Positions 6,440 to 17,677 of a DNA stretch of 64,000 nucleotides are shown here, piece by piece. The stretch lies in assembly GCF_023566055.1 (NCBI RefSeq), contig NZ_JALIQP010000002.1:992001-1056000 (forward strand). Reading direction: 5' to 3'. The notes beneath the pieces were generated by a model. That model made no database searches. It was not told the origin of the DNA and was given only the letters and a program-made list of their open reading frames with translations. Positions within the stretch are counted from its first letter, which is position 1. Each line of letters opens with the position of its first letter. The translations under genes and the position numbers were made by a program. Source of the stretch: Halosolutus amylolyticus. GTDB taxonomy: Archaea; Halobacteriota; Halobacteria; Halobacteriales; Natrialbaceae.

Positions 6440-8675
6440 GCAAATGAGCAAGGTCTCGGTGACCGGCTCCAAGGGCATCATGCCCACGGTCATCGAGACG
6501 ATCCACGGACTGAACCTGGTGCACCTCTCGGACTACGACGGCTCCTGGGAGGGGTTCGACAACGGCAACCCGATCGAGGGTGCCGACGACGCCTCCGAGA
6601 AGCTGGTAACCGTCCGCGCCCTCGAGAGCACGCTCGGACTGTCCGACGCGGACGTCGCGCCGGGCACGATCGAGGACGACTGGGAGGAGCGACTCGAGGA
6701 GATCCGCACGCGGGTCAACGACCTCGACGATCGGCGAACGGAGGTCCGCGAGCAACTGCGCCGGGTCAAAGAGCGGATCGACCGCGTCGCCCCGTTCGCG
6801 GAACTCGGGATCGACCTCGATCTGCTGTCGGGGTACGACTCCGTCGAAGTGCTCGTCGGGGAAGGCCCACAGGAGGCGATCGAGGGAGCGCTCGACGCGT
6901 CGGACGATATCCGGGCGTTCGAGACGTTCACCGGTGGCGACGTCGTGGCGATCGTCGCCGCGCCCACCGACGACGCAGAACCGGGCGTCATCGACGACGC
7001 CCTCGTCGGCGTGGAGTTCGCCCGCCACGAGGTGCCCGACACCGAGAAGAGTCCCGAAGCGTACGTCGACGAACTCGAGTCGCGCAGAGCCGACCTCGAG
7101 TCGAAACTCGAGGACGTCGACGCTGATCTCGAACAGATCCGCGGGACGGAGGGGTCGTTCCTCCTGCGCGTCGAGGAGGAGCTCACGATCGAGGTCCAGC
7201 GCGCGGAAGCGCCGCTGCAGTTCGCGACGAGCAAGCACGCGTTCATCGCCGAGGGCTGGATCCCGACCGACGAGTACGACACCCTCGTCGCGGCGCTGAA
7301 CGACGCCGTCGGTGACAGCATCGAGATCGAAGAGCTAGAGCGCGCGGACTACGATCGCCACGGCGCGCATACCCACACCGAAGACGTCCAGAAAGGGGCG
7401 CCGGCAGCGGCCGACGACGACGAAAGCGCCGCCGAAGCGGACGACGAGCCGCAGAAGGCCGTCACGGACGGCGGCTCTGCGGTCACGATGGGCGACGAAC
7501 CGCCGACGGTACAGGACAATCCGGGACCCGCCAAACCGTTCGAGGTCCTGGTACAGGCGGTCAACCGACCGAAGTACAGCGAGCTCGACCCGACGATCTT
7601 CCTGTTCCTGACGTTCCCGGCGTTCTTCGGGTTCATGATCGGCGACGTCGGGTACGGGATCCTGTACGTGGCGATCGGCGCGTACATGGCGACCCAGTTC
7701 GACAGCAAAGGCATCACCAGTCTCGGCGGCGTCGCCATCTGGGCCGGCATCTTTACGATCCTCTTCGGGATCGTCTACGGCGAAATCTTCGGGCTGCACG
7801 TGCTTGGAGAGGTCATCTGGCACGACACGCTGAACGTCGAACTGCTCCCACTCAACAAGGGACTCGAGCCGGCAGCCGCGGACTTCGCGCTCGGCTGGAT
7901 GGTCATCAGCGTGCTCGCCGGAATCGTCCACCTCAACATCGGGTACATCGTGGACTTCTACGAGAACCTGAGCCACGGCGTCAAGGACGCGCTCCTCCAC
8001 AGCGGGTCGTGGATCCTGATGCTCAACGGCATCTGGATCTGGATCTTCTCGACGCACGGAGAAGGTTCGAAGCCGGACTTCCTGTTCACGACGTTCGCCA
8101 GTGACGGACCGTTCCCGATCGGGTTCGCCGGGTTCCCGGAGTGGGGACTCGTGACGATCCCGCTAGGATTCACCGAGTTCCTGCTGACGGCTCCGTTGCT
8201 CGTCTTCCTCGTCGGGCTCGCCATGCTCGCGATCAGCGAACCCGTCGAGATCGTCGAGTCGCTCGACGTCGTCGTCAACGTCTTCTCGTACACCCGGATG
8301 GGAGCCGTGTTGCTCGCGAAGGCCGGCATGGCCTTCGTGGTCAACCTCCTGTTCTTCGGCGGGTACGAGGACCCAGACGGCGCGTTCCACTTCCTGGGCT
8401 CGGCCGGACACGAACCGGCCTACGTCGCCGAACACTACGGCGGCGAAGCCACCCTCATCTTCGACGGCCTCATGCACATGGGAGGCATCGCCGGACTGCT
8501 CGGCGGGCTCGTCATCCTCGTCCTCGGGCACGTCGTCGTGCTAGTGCTTGGCGTGACAAGCGCCGGCTTACAGGGTGTGCGCCTCGAGTACGTCGAATTC
8601 TTTAACAAGTTTTATGAGGGCGGTGGGGCGAACTACGAACCGTTCGGACACGATCGAAATCACAGTGCGGAGTAA
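6426..8675 (+). CDS. atpI: A-type ATP synthase subunit I (a subunit)
   Basis: 749 residues. The N-terminal half is cytoplasmic and contains coiled coils that form the collar connecting to the peripheral stalks. An acidic linker (about residues 315-365) follows. The C-terminal half carries multiple membrane helices, from LDPTIFLFLTFPAFFGFMIG through the last helix LLGGLVILVLGHVVVLVLGV. This subunit forms the ion half-channels facing the c-ring. The sequence SYTRMGAVLLAKAGMA carries the essential arginine region of the family. The start is the ATG at 6426; an in-frame ATG at 6444 is an alternative. Confidence 0.92.
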   Translation: MLRPEQMSKVSVTGSKGIMPTVIETIHGLNLVHLSDYDGSWEGFDNGNPIEGADDASEKLVTVRALESTLGLSDADVAPGTIEDDWEERLEEIRTRVNDLDDRRTEVREQLRRVKERIDRVAPFAELGIDLDLLSGYDSVEVLVGEGPQEAIEGALDASDDIRAFETFTGGDVVAIVAAPTDDAEPGVIDDALVGVEFARHEVPDTEKSPEAYVDELESRRADLESKLEDVDADLEQIRGTEGSFLLRVEEELTIEVQRAEAPLQFATSKHAFIAEGWIPTDEYDTLVAALNDAVGDSIEIEELERADYDRHGAHTHTEDVQKGAPAAADDDESAAEADDEPQKAVTDGGSAVTMGDEPPTVQDNPGPAKPFEVLVQAVNRPKYSELDPTIFLFLTFPAFFGFMIGDVGYGILYVAIGAYMATQFDSKGITSLGGVAIWAGIFTILFGIVYGEIFGLHVLGEVIWHDTLNVELLPLNKGLEPAAADFALGWMVISVLAGIVHLNIGYIVDFYENLSHGVKDALLHSGSWILMLNGIWIWIFSTHGEGSKPDFLFTTFASDGPFPIGFAGFPEWGLVTIPLGFTEFLLTAPLLVFLVGLAMLAISEPVEIVESLDVVVNVFSYTRMGAVLLAKAGMAFVVNLLFFGGYEDPDGAFHFLGSAGHEPAYVAEHYGGEATLIFDGLMHMGGIAGLLGGLVILVLGHVVVLVLGVTSAGLQGVRLEYVEFFNKFYEGGGANYEPFGHDRNHSAE

Positions 8676-8691
8676 CTGATAACTGATACCA

Positions 8692-8952
8692 ATGGCACTT
8701 GAACTTGGACCTGAACTGGCGGATGTTGTACTGCAAGCAGAAGGCGGCCCGACGCTCAACGACGCGGGCGCCGCGGCAATCGCTGTCGGCCTCGCCGCGC
8801 TCGCGGCGGGCTACGCCGAGCGCGGTATCGGCGCCGCAGCCGTCGGCGCGATCGCCGAAGACGACGACATGTTCGTTCCCGGCCTGATCATGACCGTCCT
8901 TCCGGAGACGCTCGTGATCCTGGCCCTGGTCGTCGTCTTCATCGTCGGATAA
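8692..8952 (+). CDS. atpK: A-type ATP synthase subunit K (c-ring proteolipid)
   Basis: 86 residues with two hydrophobic helices: AAAIAVGLAALAAGYAERGI and LIMTVLPETLVILALVVVF. The glutamate in LPETL of the second helix is the ion-binding carboxylate. The short polar loop AEDDDMF connects the helices. Length and topology match a single-hairpin haloarchaeal c subunit. It lies 16 bases after atpI and 22 before atpE. Confidence 0.92.
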   Translation: MALELGPELADVVLQAEGGPTLNDAGAAAIAVGLAALAAGYAERGIGAAAVGAIAEDDDMFVPGLIMTVLPETLVILALVVVFIVG

Positions 8953-8974
8953 CCACGCCCCCCTTCTCTCACCA

Positions 8975-9556
8975 ATGAGTTTGGACACAGTCGTAGAAGA
9001 CATTCGAGAAGAGGCCCACGCGCGTGCGGAGGACATCCGCAGTGAGGGCGAAACGCGCGCCGAAGAGATCGAATCGGCCGCCGAGGAGGACGCCGAGGAG
9101 ATCGTCGCGACTGCAGAGCGGGAAGTCGAACGCGAGATCGAGCAGCTTCGCGAACAGCGTCTCTCCAGTGCCAAGCTGGAGGCGAAACAGAAACGCCTGG
9201 AGGCACGCCGTGACGTCCTCGGCGAGGTTCGCGAGCAGGTCGAAGACGAACTTGCCGCGCTCGAGGGAGAGACCCGCGAAGAACTCACTCGAGATCTGCT
9301 CGAGGCCGCGAGCGACGAGTTCGACGCCGACGACGACGTCAGCGTCTACGGCCGTCCCGACGACCAGGAGCTGATCGAGTCGATCCTCGCGGACTACGAC
9401 GGCTACGAGTACGCCGGCGAGTACGACTGTCTCGGCGGGGTCGTCGTCGAGAGCGAGCAGTCCCGTGTTCGAGTCAACAACACGTTCGACTCGGTGCTCG
9501 AGGACGTCTGGGAGGACAACCTCCGGGAGATCAGCAACCGACTCTTCGAGCAATGA
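8975..9556 (+). CDS. atpE: A-type ATP synthase subunit E
   Basis: 193 residues. The N-terminal half is a long charged helix (RAEDIRSEGETRAEEIESAA onward) that pairs with subunit H in the peripheral stalk. The C-terminal part is a globular domain (ESILADYDGYEYAGEYDCLG, then GGVVVESEQSRVRVNNTFDS) that caps the A1 head. Its stop overlaps the atpC start by 4 bases. Confidence 0.92.
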   Translation: MSLDTVVEDIREEAHARAEDIRSEGETRAEEIESAAEEDAEEIVATAEREVEREIEQLREQRLSSAKLEAKQKRLEARRDVLGEVREQVEDELAALEGETREELTRDLLEAASDEFDADDDVSVYGRPDDQELIESILADYDGYEYAGEYDCLGGVVVESEQSRVRVNNTFDSVLEDVWEDNLREISNRLFEQ

Positions 9557-10650
9557 CTACGAGAGGGTCAAATCCGGAGTCCGGAACGCTCGGTGCCTCG
9601 AACCCCGAGTACGTGATCGGGCGCGTTCGATCGCGCCGCGCGTCGCTGTTCGCGGACGAGGATTATCGGAAACTGGTCCGGATGGGGCCGAGCGAGATCG
9701 CACGGTTCATGGAAGAATCGGAGTACGAACGCGAGATCAACGAACTCGGCGCGCGCTTCTCGGGCGTCGACCTGATCGAGTACGCGCTGAACCGGAACCT
9801 CGCGAAGCACTTCCAGGACCTGCTGGACTGGTCCGAAGGTCGGCTGTACGACCTCATCTCCCGGTACCTCCGAAAGTTCGACGTCTGGAACATCAAGACG
9901 ATCATCCGCGGGATCTACACCGACACCGATCCCGAGGAGATCCGGACCGACCTCATCCGCGCCGGCGAACTGGACGATCGGACCGTCGATCGCCTGCTCG
10001 AGGTCGACGAGATCGAGGACGCGATCGAGGTGCTCGATCGGACGGTCTACTACGAGCCCCTCACCGAGGCCTTCGAGGAGTTCGAGGAGACGGGTGCGCT
10101 CGTCCCGCTCGAGAACGCCCTCGACCGGGAGTTCTACGAGCACCTGCTCGAGGACGTCTCCCGCGGACCGGGCGCCGAGCCCCAGGAGGGACCGAAAGCG
10201 AAGTACGTCGAGTTCCTGCAGGCCGAGATCGACTTCCGGAACGCCCGGAACGCGTTGCGCCTCTCGCGAAGCGGTGCCGACCTCGATCCGGCGTCCTACT
10301 ACATCGAGGGCGGCGTCCTGTTCGACCAGTCGGAACTGAGCCGCCTCGTCGGCGACTACGACGCGCTCGTCGATCACATCGCCGAGAACAAGCGGTACGG
10401 CGATCGGCTCTCGGGAGCCCTCGATCGGCTCCGCGGGGCTGACAGCCTTATTCAGTTCGAGCACGCACTAGACGCTGCGTTGCTCGAGTACTCGGATACG
10501 CTCTCGAGTATCTATCCGGTCTCCGTCTCGGCCGTGCTGGCGTACATCCTCGCGAAGGAGCGCGAGGTCGAGAACATCCGCGCGATCGCGCGGGGTCGGG
10601 AGGTCGGCCTCTCGGAGAACGAAATCGAAGACGAGCTGGTGATCCTATGA
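9553..10650 (+). CDS. atpC: A-type ATP synthase subunit C
   Basis: 365 residues. It is the funnel-shaped central-stalk socket that joins subunits D/F to the rotating c-ring (V-type d subunit homologue). Family-like segments are RVRSRRASLFADEDYRKLVR near the N-terminus, then FDVWNIKTIIRGIYTDTDPE and VSAVLAYILAKEREVENIRA near the C-terminus. ATGA overlaps join it to both atpE and atpF, indicating translational coupling. Confidence 0.92.
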   Translation: MTTRGSNPESGTLGASNPEYVIGRVRSRRASLFADEDYRKLVRMGPSEIARFMEESEYEREINELGARFSGVDLIEYALNRNLAKHFQDLLDWSEGRLYDLISRYLRKFDVWNIKTIIRGIYTDTDPEEIRTDLIRAGELDDRTVDRLLEVDEIEDAIEVLDRTVYYEPLTEAFEEFEETGALVPLENALDREFYEHLLEDVSRGPGAEPQEGPKAKYVEFLQAEIDFRNARNALRLSRSGADLDPASYYIEGGVLFDQSELSRLVGDYDALVDHIAENKRYGDRLSGALDRLRGADSLIQFEHALDAALLEYSDTLSSIYPVSVSAVLAYILAKEREVENIRAIARGREVGLSENEIEDELVIL

Positions 10651-10976
10651 GCCAGGAAATCGCAGTCGTCGGCAGTCCGGAGTTCACGACCGGCTTCCGC
10701 CTCGCTGGCGTGCGCCGGTTCGAAAACGTGCCGGACGACGACAAGGACGCGGCACTCGACGCCGCCGTCACGGACGTCCTCGAGGACGAGGGCGTCGGCA
10801 TCGTCGTCATGCACGACGACGATCTCGACTACCTGTCGCGGAACGTACGCCAGACCGTCGAGACGAGCGTCGAGCCAGTCGTCGTCACCATCGGTAGCGG
10901 CACCGGTGGCGGCGGCCTGCGCGAACAGATCAAACGTGCGATCGGTATCGACCTGATGGACGAGGACGAGAGTTAA
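10647..10976 (+). CDS. atpF: A-type ATP synthase subunit F
   Basis: 109 residues. It is a central-stalk regulatory subunit with a Rossmann-like fold: IAVVGSPEFTTGFRLAGVRR at the start and GIVVMHDDDLDYLSRNVRQT in the middle, then a C-terminal helix ending GIDLMDEDES. The start overlaps the atpC stop by 4 bases, and the stop is 3 bases before atpA. Confidence 0.92.
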   Translation: MSQEIAVVGSPEFTTGFRLAGVRRFENVPDDDKDAALDAAVTDVLEDEGVGIVVMHDDDLDYLSRNVRQTVETSVEPVVVTIGSGTGGGGLREQIKRAIGIDLMDEDES

Positions 10977-10979
10977 ACT

Positions 10980-12743
<1,764 letters not shown>

Positions 12744-12745
12744 CA

Positions 12746-14167
12746 ATGAAAGAGTACCAGACAATCACCGAAATCAGCGGTCCGCTGGTGTTCGCCGAGG
12801 TCGACGAACCCGTCGGGTACGACGAGATCGTCGAGATCGAAACCGAAGACGGGCGAACGCTCCGTGGACAGGTACTGGAATCGAGCGAGGGCGTCGTCGC
12901 GATCCAGGTGTTCGAAGGCACCGGCGGGATCGACCGCAACGCCTCCGTTCGCTTCATCGGCGAAACGATGAAGATGCCCGTCACCGAGGACCTCCTCGGC
13001 CGGGTGCTGGACGGATCGGGGAACCCGATCGACGGCGGCCCCGAGATCGTCCCGGACGAACGACAGGATATCGTCGGTGAGGCGATCAACCCCTTCTCGC
13101 GGGAGTATCCCGAGGAGTTCATCCAGACCGGCGTGTCGGCGATCGACGGCATGAACACCCTCGTTCGTGGGCAGAAACTGCCGATCTTCTCCGGATCGGG
13201 ACTGCCCCACAACGAACTCGCCCTGCAGATCGCCCGGCAGGCGACCGTGCCGGAAGAGGAAGGCGGCGAGGACGACGAGGGCACCGAGTTCGCAGTCATC
13301 TTCGGTGCCATGGGGATCACCCAGGAGGAGGCAAACGAGTTCATGCAGGACTTCGAGCGCACCGGCGCGCTCGAGCGATCGGTCGTCTTCATGAACCTCG
13401 CGGACGACCCCGCAGTCGAGCGGACGGTCACGCCGCGACTCGCCCTGACCACCGCGGAGTACCTCGCCTTCGAGAAGGGGTACCACGTGCTGGTCATCCT
13501 GACCGACATCACCAACTACTGCGAGGCGCTTCGCGAGATCGGTGCCGCACGCGAGGAGGTCCCGGGTCGCCGTGGCTACCCCGGGTACATGTACACCGAC
13601 CTGGCGACGCTGTACGAGCGCGCCGGCCGTATCGAGGGCCGCGAGGGCTCGGTCACGCAGCTGCCGATCCTGACGATGCCCGGCGACGACGACACCCACC
13701 CGATCCCCGACCTCACCGGTTACATCACGGAGGGCCAGATCGTGATGGACCGGGACCTGAACAGCCAGGGGATCGAACCGCCGATCAACGTCCTGCCCAG
13801 CCTCTCGCGGCTGATGGACGACGGGATCGGCGAGGGCCTCACCCGCGAAGACCACGGCGACGTCTCCGACCAGATGTACGCCGCGTACGCGGAGGGTGAG
13901 GACCTGCGCGACCTCGTGAACATCGTCGGTCGCGAGGCGCTCTCCGAGCGGGACAACAAGTTCCTCGACTTCGCCGATCGCTTCGAGGAGGAGTTCGTCC
14001 AGCAGGGGTACGACACCAACCGTTCGATCGACGAGACGCTCGAACTCGGCTGGGACCTGCTCTCGATGCTCCCGAAGGAGGCGCTCAACCGCATCGACGA
14101 GGACCTCATCGCGGAGCACTACCGCGAGGACGAGTCCGAAGTTGCGGAAGCGACGGCCGACGACTGA
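12746..14167 (+). CDS. atpB: A-type ATP synthase subunit B (regulatory nucleotide-binding)
   Basis: 473 residues from the ATG at 12746 ([20 protein letters not shown]), two bases after the atpA stop. The longer open frame from 12680 only overlaps atpA and is not used. Family segments are [20 protein letters not shown], with the degenerate P-loop typical of B subunits, then [20 protein letters not shown] and [20 protein letters not shown]. It alternates with subunit A in the hexamer. The stop codon lies in a tandem repeat (14155-14296). Confidence 0.95.
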   Translation: MKEYQTITEISGPLVFAEVDEPVGYDEIVEIETEDGRTLRGQVLESSEGVVAIQVFEGTGGIDRNASVRFIGETMKMPVTEDLLGRVLDGSGNPIDGGPEIVPDERQDIVGEAINPFSREYPEEFIQTGVSAIDGMNTLVRGQKLPIFSGSGLPHNELALQIARQATVPEEEGGEDDEGTEFAVIFGAMGITQEEANEFMQDFERTGALERSVVFMNLADDPAVERTVTPRLALTTAEYLAFEKGYHVLVILTDITNYCEALREIGAAREEVPGRRGYPGYMYTDLATLYERAGRIEGREGSVTQLPILTMPGDDDTHPIPDLTGYITEGQIVMDRDLNSQGIEPPINVLPSLSRLMDDGIGEGLTREDHGDVSDQMYAAYAEGEDLRDLVNIVGREALSERDNKFLDFADRFEEEFVQQGYDTNRSIDETLELGWDLLSMLPKEALNRIDEDLIAEHYREDESEVAEATADD

Positions 14168-14296
14168 GCAGGGAGCGCGGTTTATCGCCGACCCGCAGTC
14201 TCGGCCGTCCGGGCCGACGACTGAGCAGGGAGCGCGGTCCACTGGACCGCGGAAAAGCGAGCGGGGAGGAAGACCCGCGAGCAGGGAGCGCGGTTT
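14155..14296. repeat. Tandem duplication of the atpB 3' end, period 57 bp
   Basis: The sequence GGCCGACGACTGAGCAGGGA plus GCGCGG at 14155-14180, which contains the atpB stop, recurs at 14212-14237. A shorter third copy of GAGCAGGGAGCGCGGTTT lies at 14279-14296. The trailer between the copies is non-coding. The third copy runs into a T-rich tract that may end transcription of the operon. Confidence 0.9.
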
Positions 14297-14418
14297 CTTT
14301 TTCCGATACCCACGAGAGCCGTCAGTTCGTCGATCGAGGCCCGACGAATCCCGAACACGAAGCGATCGACAGCCGCGAGTCGATCGGGTTCGGTCGAGAA
14401 TCGAGCGGCCACGGGCCG

Positions 14419-14703
14419 CTAGGGTCGATCGTCGCTGTCGTCCCGGTCGGTCCGGTGTCCCCACCCCGACTCCGCGTGTCGATCGCCGCCCCGGTCGTCG
14501 CGACCGGTCCGGTCGGTGGCGGACGCATCCGGACCGCCGCCCGATTGGGAGGGGGACCGGCCCCCGCGCTCTTTCGCGATCCGTTCCGCTTCCGATCGAT
14601 CGACGACGGCGGGATCCGACGTCTCGTTCTCGATCGCCAGCCAGAGCAAGAGCGGGATCGCGAGGGCGAACAGGAGGAAGACGAAGACGAACGCGGCGGA
14701 CAT
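14419..14703 (-). CDS. Small single-helix membrane protein
   Basis: 94 residues: MSAAFVFVFLLFALAIPLLL opens a transmembrane helix (about residues 3-25). A hydrophilic tail rich in Asp, Arg, Gly and Ser (GRSPSQSGGGPDASATD onward) follows and looks disordered. It faces away from the zinc-ribbon gene at 14766 and shares its upstream region. The family was not recognised; the clean helix and the ATG next to a promoter-sized gap support it as real, although the tail overlaps long open frames on the other strand. Confidence 0.5.
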   Translation of the reverse strand: MSAAFVFVFLLFALAIPLLLWLAIENETSDPAVVDRSEAERIAKERGGRSPSQSGGGPDASATDRTGRDDRGGDRHAESGWGHRTDRDDSDDRP

Positions 14704-14737
14704 CGGTAGGCGACGACTCGCGTTCCGAGCACAAAGA

Positions 14738-14747
14738 ATTTATCGTA
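14738..14747 (+). promoter_or_regulatory. TATA-like promoter of the zinc-ribbon gene
   Basis: AATTTATCGT is centred about 24 bases before the ATG at 14766, a typical haloarchaeal leaderless arrangement. Confidence 0.5.
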
Positions 14748-14765
14748 TGACACGAAGGAGCAGGT

Positions 14766-14969
14766 ATGAAAGACGACGATCGCGGCTGTCCGAAGTGCGA
14801 CCACACGGAGACGGAGGTCGACGAGATTTCGACGACCGGAACGGGACTGTCGAAGTTCTTCGACATCCAGAACCGGCGATTCATGGTGATCAGTTGCACC
14901 AACTGCGGCTACTCGGAACTCTACCGCGGCCAGTCGTCCGGGGCAATGGCCGACCTCTTCCTGGGGTGA
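14766..14969 (+). CDS. Small zinc-ribbon nucleic-acid-binding-type protein
   Basis: 67 residues. Two cysteine pairs, CPKC (about residues 9-12) and CTNC (about 44-47), form a zinc ribbon around the segment SKFFDIQNRRFMVISC. The pattern resembles the COG3478 family of predicted nucleic-acid-binding zinc-ribbon proteins. It is preceded by a TATA-like box and followed immediately by a palindromic repeat that begins one base after its TGA. Confidence 0.75.
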   Translation: MKDDDRGCPKCDHTETEVDEISTTGTGLSKFFDIQNRRFMVISCTNCGYSELYRGQSSGAMADLFLG

Positions 14970-15046
14970 GACGGATCGCTGTACCGTTGCACCGGGCCAC
15001 CGCGGACAGGTCGCGGTTGCACCGGAACTGACGTACAGCAGTCCGG
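14970..15046 (+). repeat. Stop-anchored palindromic repeat, copy A
   Basis: About 76 bases. ACGGATCGCTGTACCG begins one base after the TGA at 14967-14969. Inner arms CCGGGCCACCGCG and CGCGGTTGCACCGG are imperfect complements. The far end GACGTACAGCAGTCCG mirrors the near end. Related copies lie at 23251-23329, 33375-33454 and 52193-52270. Confidence 0.8.
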
Positions 15047-15120
15047 AGAGTCCATCCGCGTCTCGCCGCCGATCGGTCCTTGGCCGAGTCCGGCCGGGAA
15101 GCCGGCCGGACGGCCGGCAA

Positions 15121-15134
15121 AACTGTAAACAGTT
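15121..15134. promoter_or_regulatory. Inverted repeat upstream of atpD
   Basis: AACTGT and ACAGTT flank a 2-base AA spacer about 31 bases before the atpD ATG, where the TATA element or an operator would lie. It stands out as A/T-rich within very G/C-rich DNA. Confidence 0.35.
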
Positions 15135-15164
15135 ATCCGACTGGGAGCGCAAGCCCTCCACAAG

Positions 15165-15920
15165 ATGGCCAAGGACGTCAAACCCACCCGCAAGAACCTG
15201 ATGGAGATCGAGGATCGGATCGAACTCTCCGAGCGCGGGCACGGGACCCTGGAAAAGAAGCGGGACGGGCTGATCATGGAGTTCATGGACATCCTGGACA
15301 AGGCCCAGGACGTCCGCGGTGACCTCGCCGACGACTACGAGCAGGCCCAGAAGAAGATCAACATGGCCCGGGCCATGGAGGGCGACGTCGCGGTTCGCGG
15401 CGCCGCCGCGGCCCTGCAGGAACACCCCGAGATCACGACCGAGTCGAAGAACATCATGGGCGTCGTCGTCCCCCAGATCGAGTCCTCGCGGGTCTCCAAG
15501 AGTCTCGACCAGCGCGGCTACGGGATCATGGGCACCTCCGCCCGCATCGACGAGGCCGCCGAGGCCTACGAGGATCTCCTCGAGAGCATCATCCTCGCCG
15601 CGGAGGTCGAGACGGCGATGAAGAAGATGCTCCGCGAGATCGAGACGACCAAGCGCCGCGTCAACGCGCTCGAGTTCAAACTCCTGCCCGACCTCTACGA
15701 GAGCCAGGAGTACATCGAGCAGAAACTCGAGGAACAGGAGCGCGAGGAGACGTTCCGGCTGAAGAAGATCAAGGACAAGAAAGAACAGGAGGAAAAAGAA
15801 GAGCGAGCGGCCGATGCGGCCGCCGAAGCGGAAGCGGAAGCCGAAGACGACGCGGAACGGGAGGACCTCGAGGACACCCAGCCGAGTACCGCCGCTCGAT
15901 CGCCGACGGCCGACCAGTAA
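15165..15920 (+). CDS. atpD: A-type ATP synthase subunit D
   Basis: 251 residues. It is the central rotor shaft, predominantly two long antiparallel helices. [20 protein letters not shown] at the N-terminus and [20 protein letters not shown] towards the C-terminus are family signatures. An acidic, Ala/Glu-rich tail after about residue 205 is a haloarchaeal extension. It is separated from atpB by about 1 kb containing two small unrelated genes and repeats, and has its own upstream region, so it is probably transcribed separately. Confidence 0.92.
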   Translation: MAKDVKPTRKNLMEIEDRIELSERGHGTLEKKRDGLIMEFMDILDKAQDVRGDLADDYEQAQKKINMARAMEGDVAVRGAAAALQEHPEITTESKNIMGVVVPQIESSRVSKSLDQRGYGIMGTSARIDEAAEAYEDLLESIILAAEVETAMKKMLREIETTKRRVNALEFKLLPDLYESQEYIEQKLEEQEREETFRLKKIKDKKEQEEKEERAADAAAEAEAEAEDDAEREDLEDTQPSTAARSPTADQ

Positions 15921-16000
15921 GCTCTGGACCCGAACGCTCCGAACCGGCGCGATCGACCACGGGACCACGTCGACGACGTCCCGGTGGCAACTGACACCCG

Positions 16001-16417
16001 ATGGCCTGTTCACACTGCGGCACCGAATCGACGATCGCCACGGCCGTCCCCGACGACTACCGGGAATACGCGCCCGACTCCGCGGCCGCGGTGACGATCT
16101 GTCCCACCTGTCTCACCGTCGACCCTGCGCCGTCAGCCGCCGCCAACGACGACGGTGACGGAGAGGACCCCGACTTCTCACGCCTCAGCGACGCGTTTCC
16201 GAGGCGGCCCGACCGAGCGGTCCCGCTCGCGCTGGCGATCGAGCGATGTGACTCGCTGGCGACCAACCGCGAGGCGATCGAAACCCTGCTCCGGGCCGTC
16301 GAGCGCGCGGGAACGGACCCGTTGCTGGTCGTCGATCGACTCGTCGCCGATCCGTCGATCGAACCGGCAATCGACCTCGATCGTCGTCGACACCAGCTCG
16401 AGCAGTTGCTGTACTGA
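16001..16417 (+). CDS. Haloarchaeal zinc-finger protein (DUF6276-like)
   Basis: 138 residues. It opens with MACSHCGTESTIATAVPDDY and has a second pair CPTC at about residue 34, so four cysteines could bind one zinc. The C-terminal half is helical (VPLALAIERCDSLATNREAI, then ETLLRAVERAGTDPLLVVDR). The overall form matches a family conserved next to atpD in haloarchaea. No catalytic motif is visible and the role is unknown. Confidence 0.65.
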   Translation: MACSHCGTESTIATAVPDDYREYAPDSAAAVTICPTCLTVDPAPSAAANDDGDGEDPDFSRLSDAFPRRPDRAVPLALAIERCDSLATNREAIETLLRAVERAGTDPLLVVDRLVADPSIEPAIDLDRRRHQLEQLLY

Positions 16418-16454
16418 GTCGGGACCGAAGTCGACGAAAACGCGGCGAGTGAAC

Positions 16455-16847
16455 TTACTTCCCGGTCGGCGTCACGTTGTCGCTGACGGCCTGTTTCACC
16501 TGCAACGCGGCGCTGGCGGCGAGACCACGGGCAACTTCGTCTCGCTCGTCGGCCGTGATGACCTCCTCCGGAGCGTCCTCGAGTTCGGGTGTGAAGCCGG
16601 CGCTGACGGCGTGGCCGATCGGCGGCCGGACGGCGACGGTCACCTCGGGGCCGGAGATACCACGGGAAACCTCGGCGTCGACGACGTACTCGCTGGGGAG
16701 GAACTCGCGAGTTCGGGCGGCGATCCGTGAGACGTCACGGTTGAGCACTCGCTTCTGGGCGCTCGAGAGATCCGGAACGTCCGCCGCTGCACGCTGACCA
16801 GCACCCGTTTCCCCCGGCAGCCCTGCGTACGGCGTGTTTCCGTTCAT
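16455..16847 (-). CDS. Conserved haloarchaeal protein (DUF5811-like)
   Basis: 130 residues, no signal peptide or membrane segment. Recognisable stretches are MNGNTPYAGLPGETGAGQRA, LSSAQKRVLNRDVSRIAART and PEVTVAVRPPIGHAVSAGFT. The composition is that of a soluble alpha/beta protein. It is convergent with the gene at 16001 and follows the arginine decarboxylase gene on the same strand, 59 bases downstream. The function is unknown. Confidence 0.65.
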   Translation of the reverse strand: MNGNTPYAGLPGETGAGQRAAADVPDLSSAQKRVLNRDVSRIAARTREFLPSEYVVDAEVSRGISGPEVTVAVRPPIGHAVSAGFTPELEDAPEEVITADERDEVARGLAASAALQVKQAVSDNVTPTGK

Positions 16848-16906
16848 GAGAAGTGTGTAGCGCTACCAAAGGTCCGGGAGCTAAAAAGGGTTCGCCTTCG
16901 GGAAGG

Positions 16907-17386
16907 TTACAGGAGTGGAGTGCTCTCGCCGTAGACCGCGAGCACGAGCGCTGTCGTGTGGGTGCCCGACTCGGCCGGCGCGCTCTCGACGGCGATGCGG
17001 GGATCGCCGAACTGCCAGTCCCGGAGGTCCTGTCCCGCGGCCAGCCCCTCGCGAACGCGCCGTTCGACGTCGTCGCTGTCCATCTCACCGGCCGTCTCGT
17101 AGAACAGCCCCGGCCCGTGGTCGATCGACTGGGCCCACGCCAGCGCCGCGCTGACCCGTCCCGGTTCTGCGGTCGTGGCCCGGGCTTCGACCACCGTCAG
17201 GCGCTCGCCCGCGGGGCCGAGATCGGGTGCGGTGCCGACGGCCTCGACCTCTACACCTGCAGGAATAACCGAGGAGACGGAGACGAGATTGTAGTTCTCG
17301 ACGCCGGCCTCGGCGAGGGCGGCGTCGTAGGAGGCCATCGCCGTGGGTCCCGAGGCAGAACCCCAGACGACTCGGATCATACTCAT
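16907..17386 (-). CDS. pdaD: Pyruvoyl-dependent arginine decarboxylase
   Basis: 159 residues from the ATG at 17386 (MSMIRVVWGSASGPTAMASY); a second ATG two codons later is also possible. The proenzyme would cleave itself at the serine in LVSVSSVIPAGVEVEAV, turning that serine into the pyruvoyl cofactor. The reaction converts arginine to agmatine. In archaea agmatine is needed for agmatidine in tRNA-Ile and for polyamines. The length is normal for the single-chain precursor. Confidence 0.85.
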   Translation of the reverse strand: MSMIRVVWGSASGPTAMASYDAALAEAGVENYNLVSVSSVIPAGVEVEAVGTAPDLGPAGERLTVVEARATTAEPGRVSAALAWAQSIDHGPGLFYETAGEMDSDDVERRVREGLAAGQDLRDWQFGDPRIAVESAPAESGTHTTALVLAVYGESTPLL

Positions 17387-17677
17387 GTCTACGGATCGGG
17401 GACGGACGGCGTAAGGACTTGCGATCCGCGATCGACGACGATCCGAAACGCTACCAGTGGCCGCGAGCGACGCCCGACGAACTGAGGGCATCGCGAGCCG
17501 GGGGAAGGCAGGAAGCAGTTGTGGGGTTACTCACCGCGAGCGAGCCGTGAGGCGAGTGAGCGGGCCGACGACCGATGTGAAGGGGCGCGAAGCGTCCCGA
17601 AACGGAGGGAGGAGTGCTTTTGATCAACCTGTTACCGAGCGAACGAGCGAAGCGAGTGAGCGCAGTGTAAAAGGTTG

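Noticed and set aside
17490-17677. GAGCGA/GCGAGTGAGC-rich stretches between pdaD and pan
   Set aside because: They look like common G/C-rich intergenic low complexity in haloarchaea; no gene, clear hairpin or repeat family is supported.
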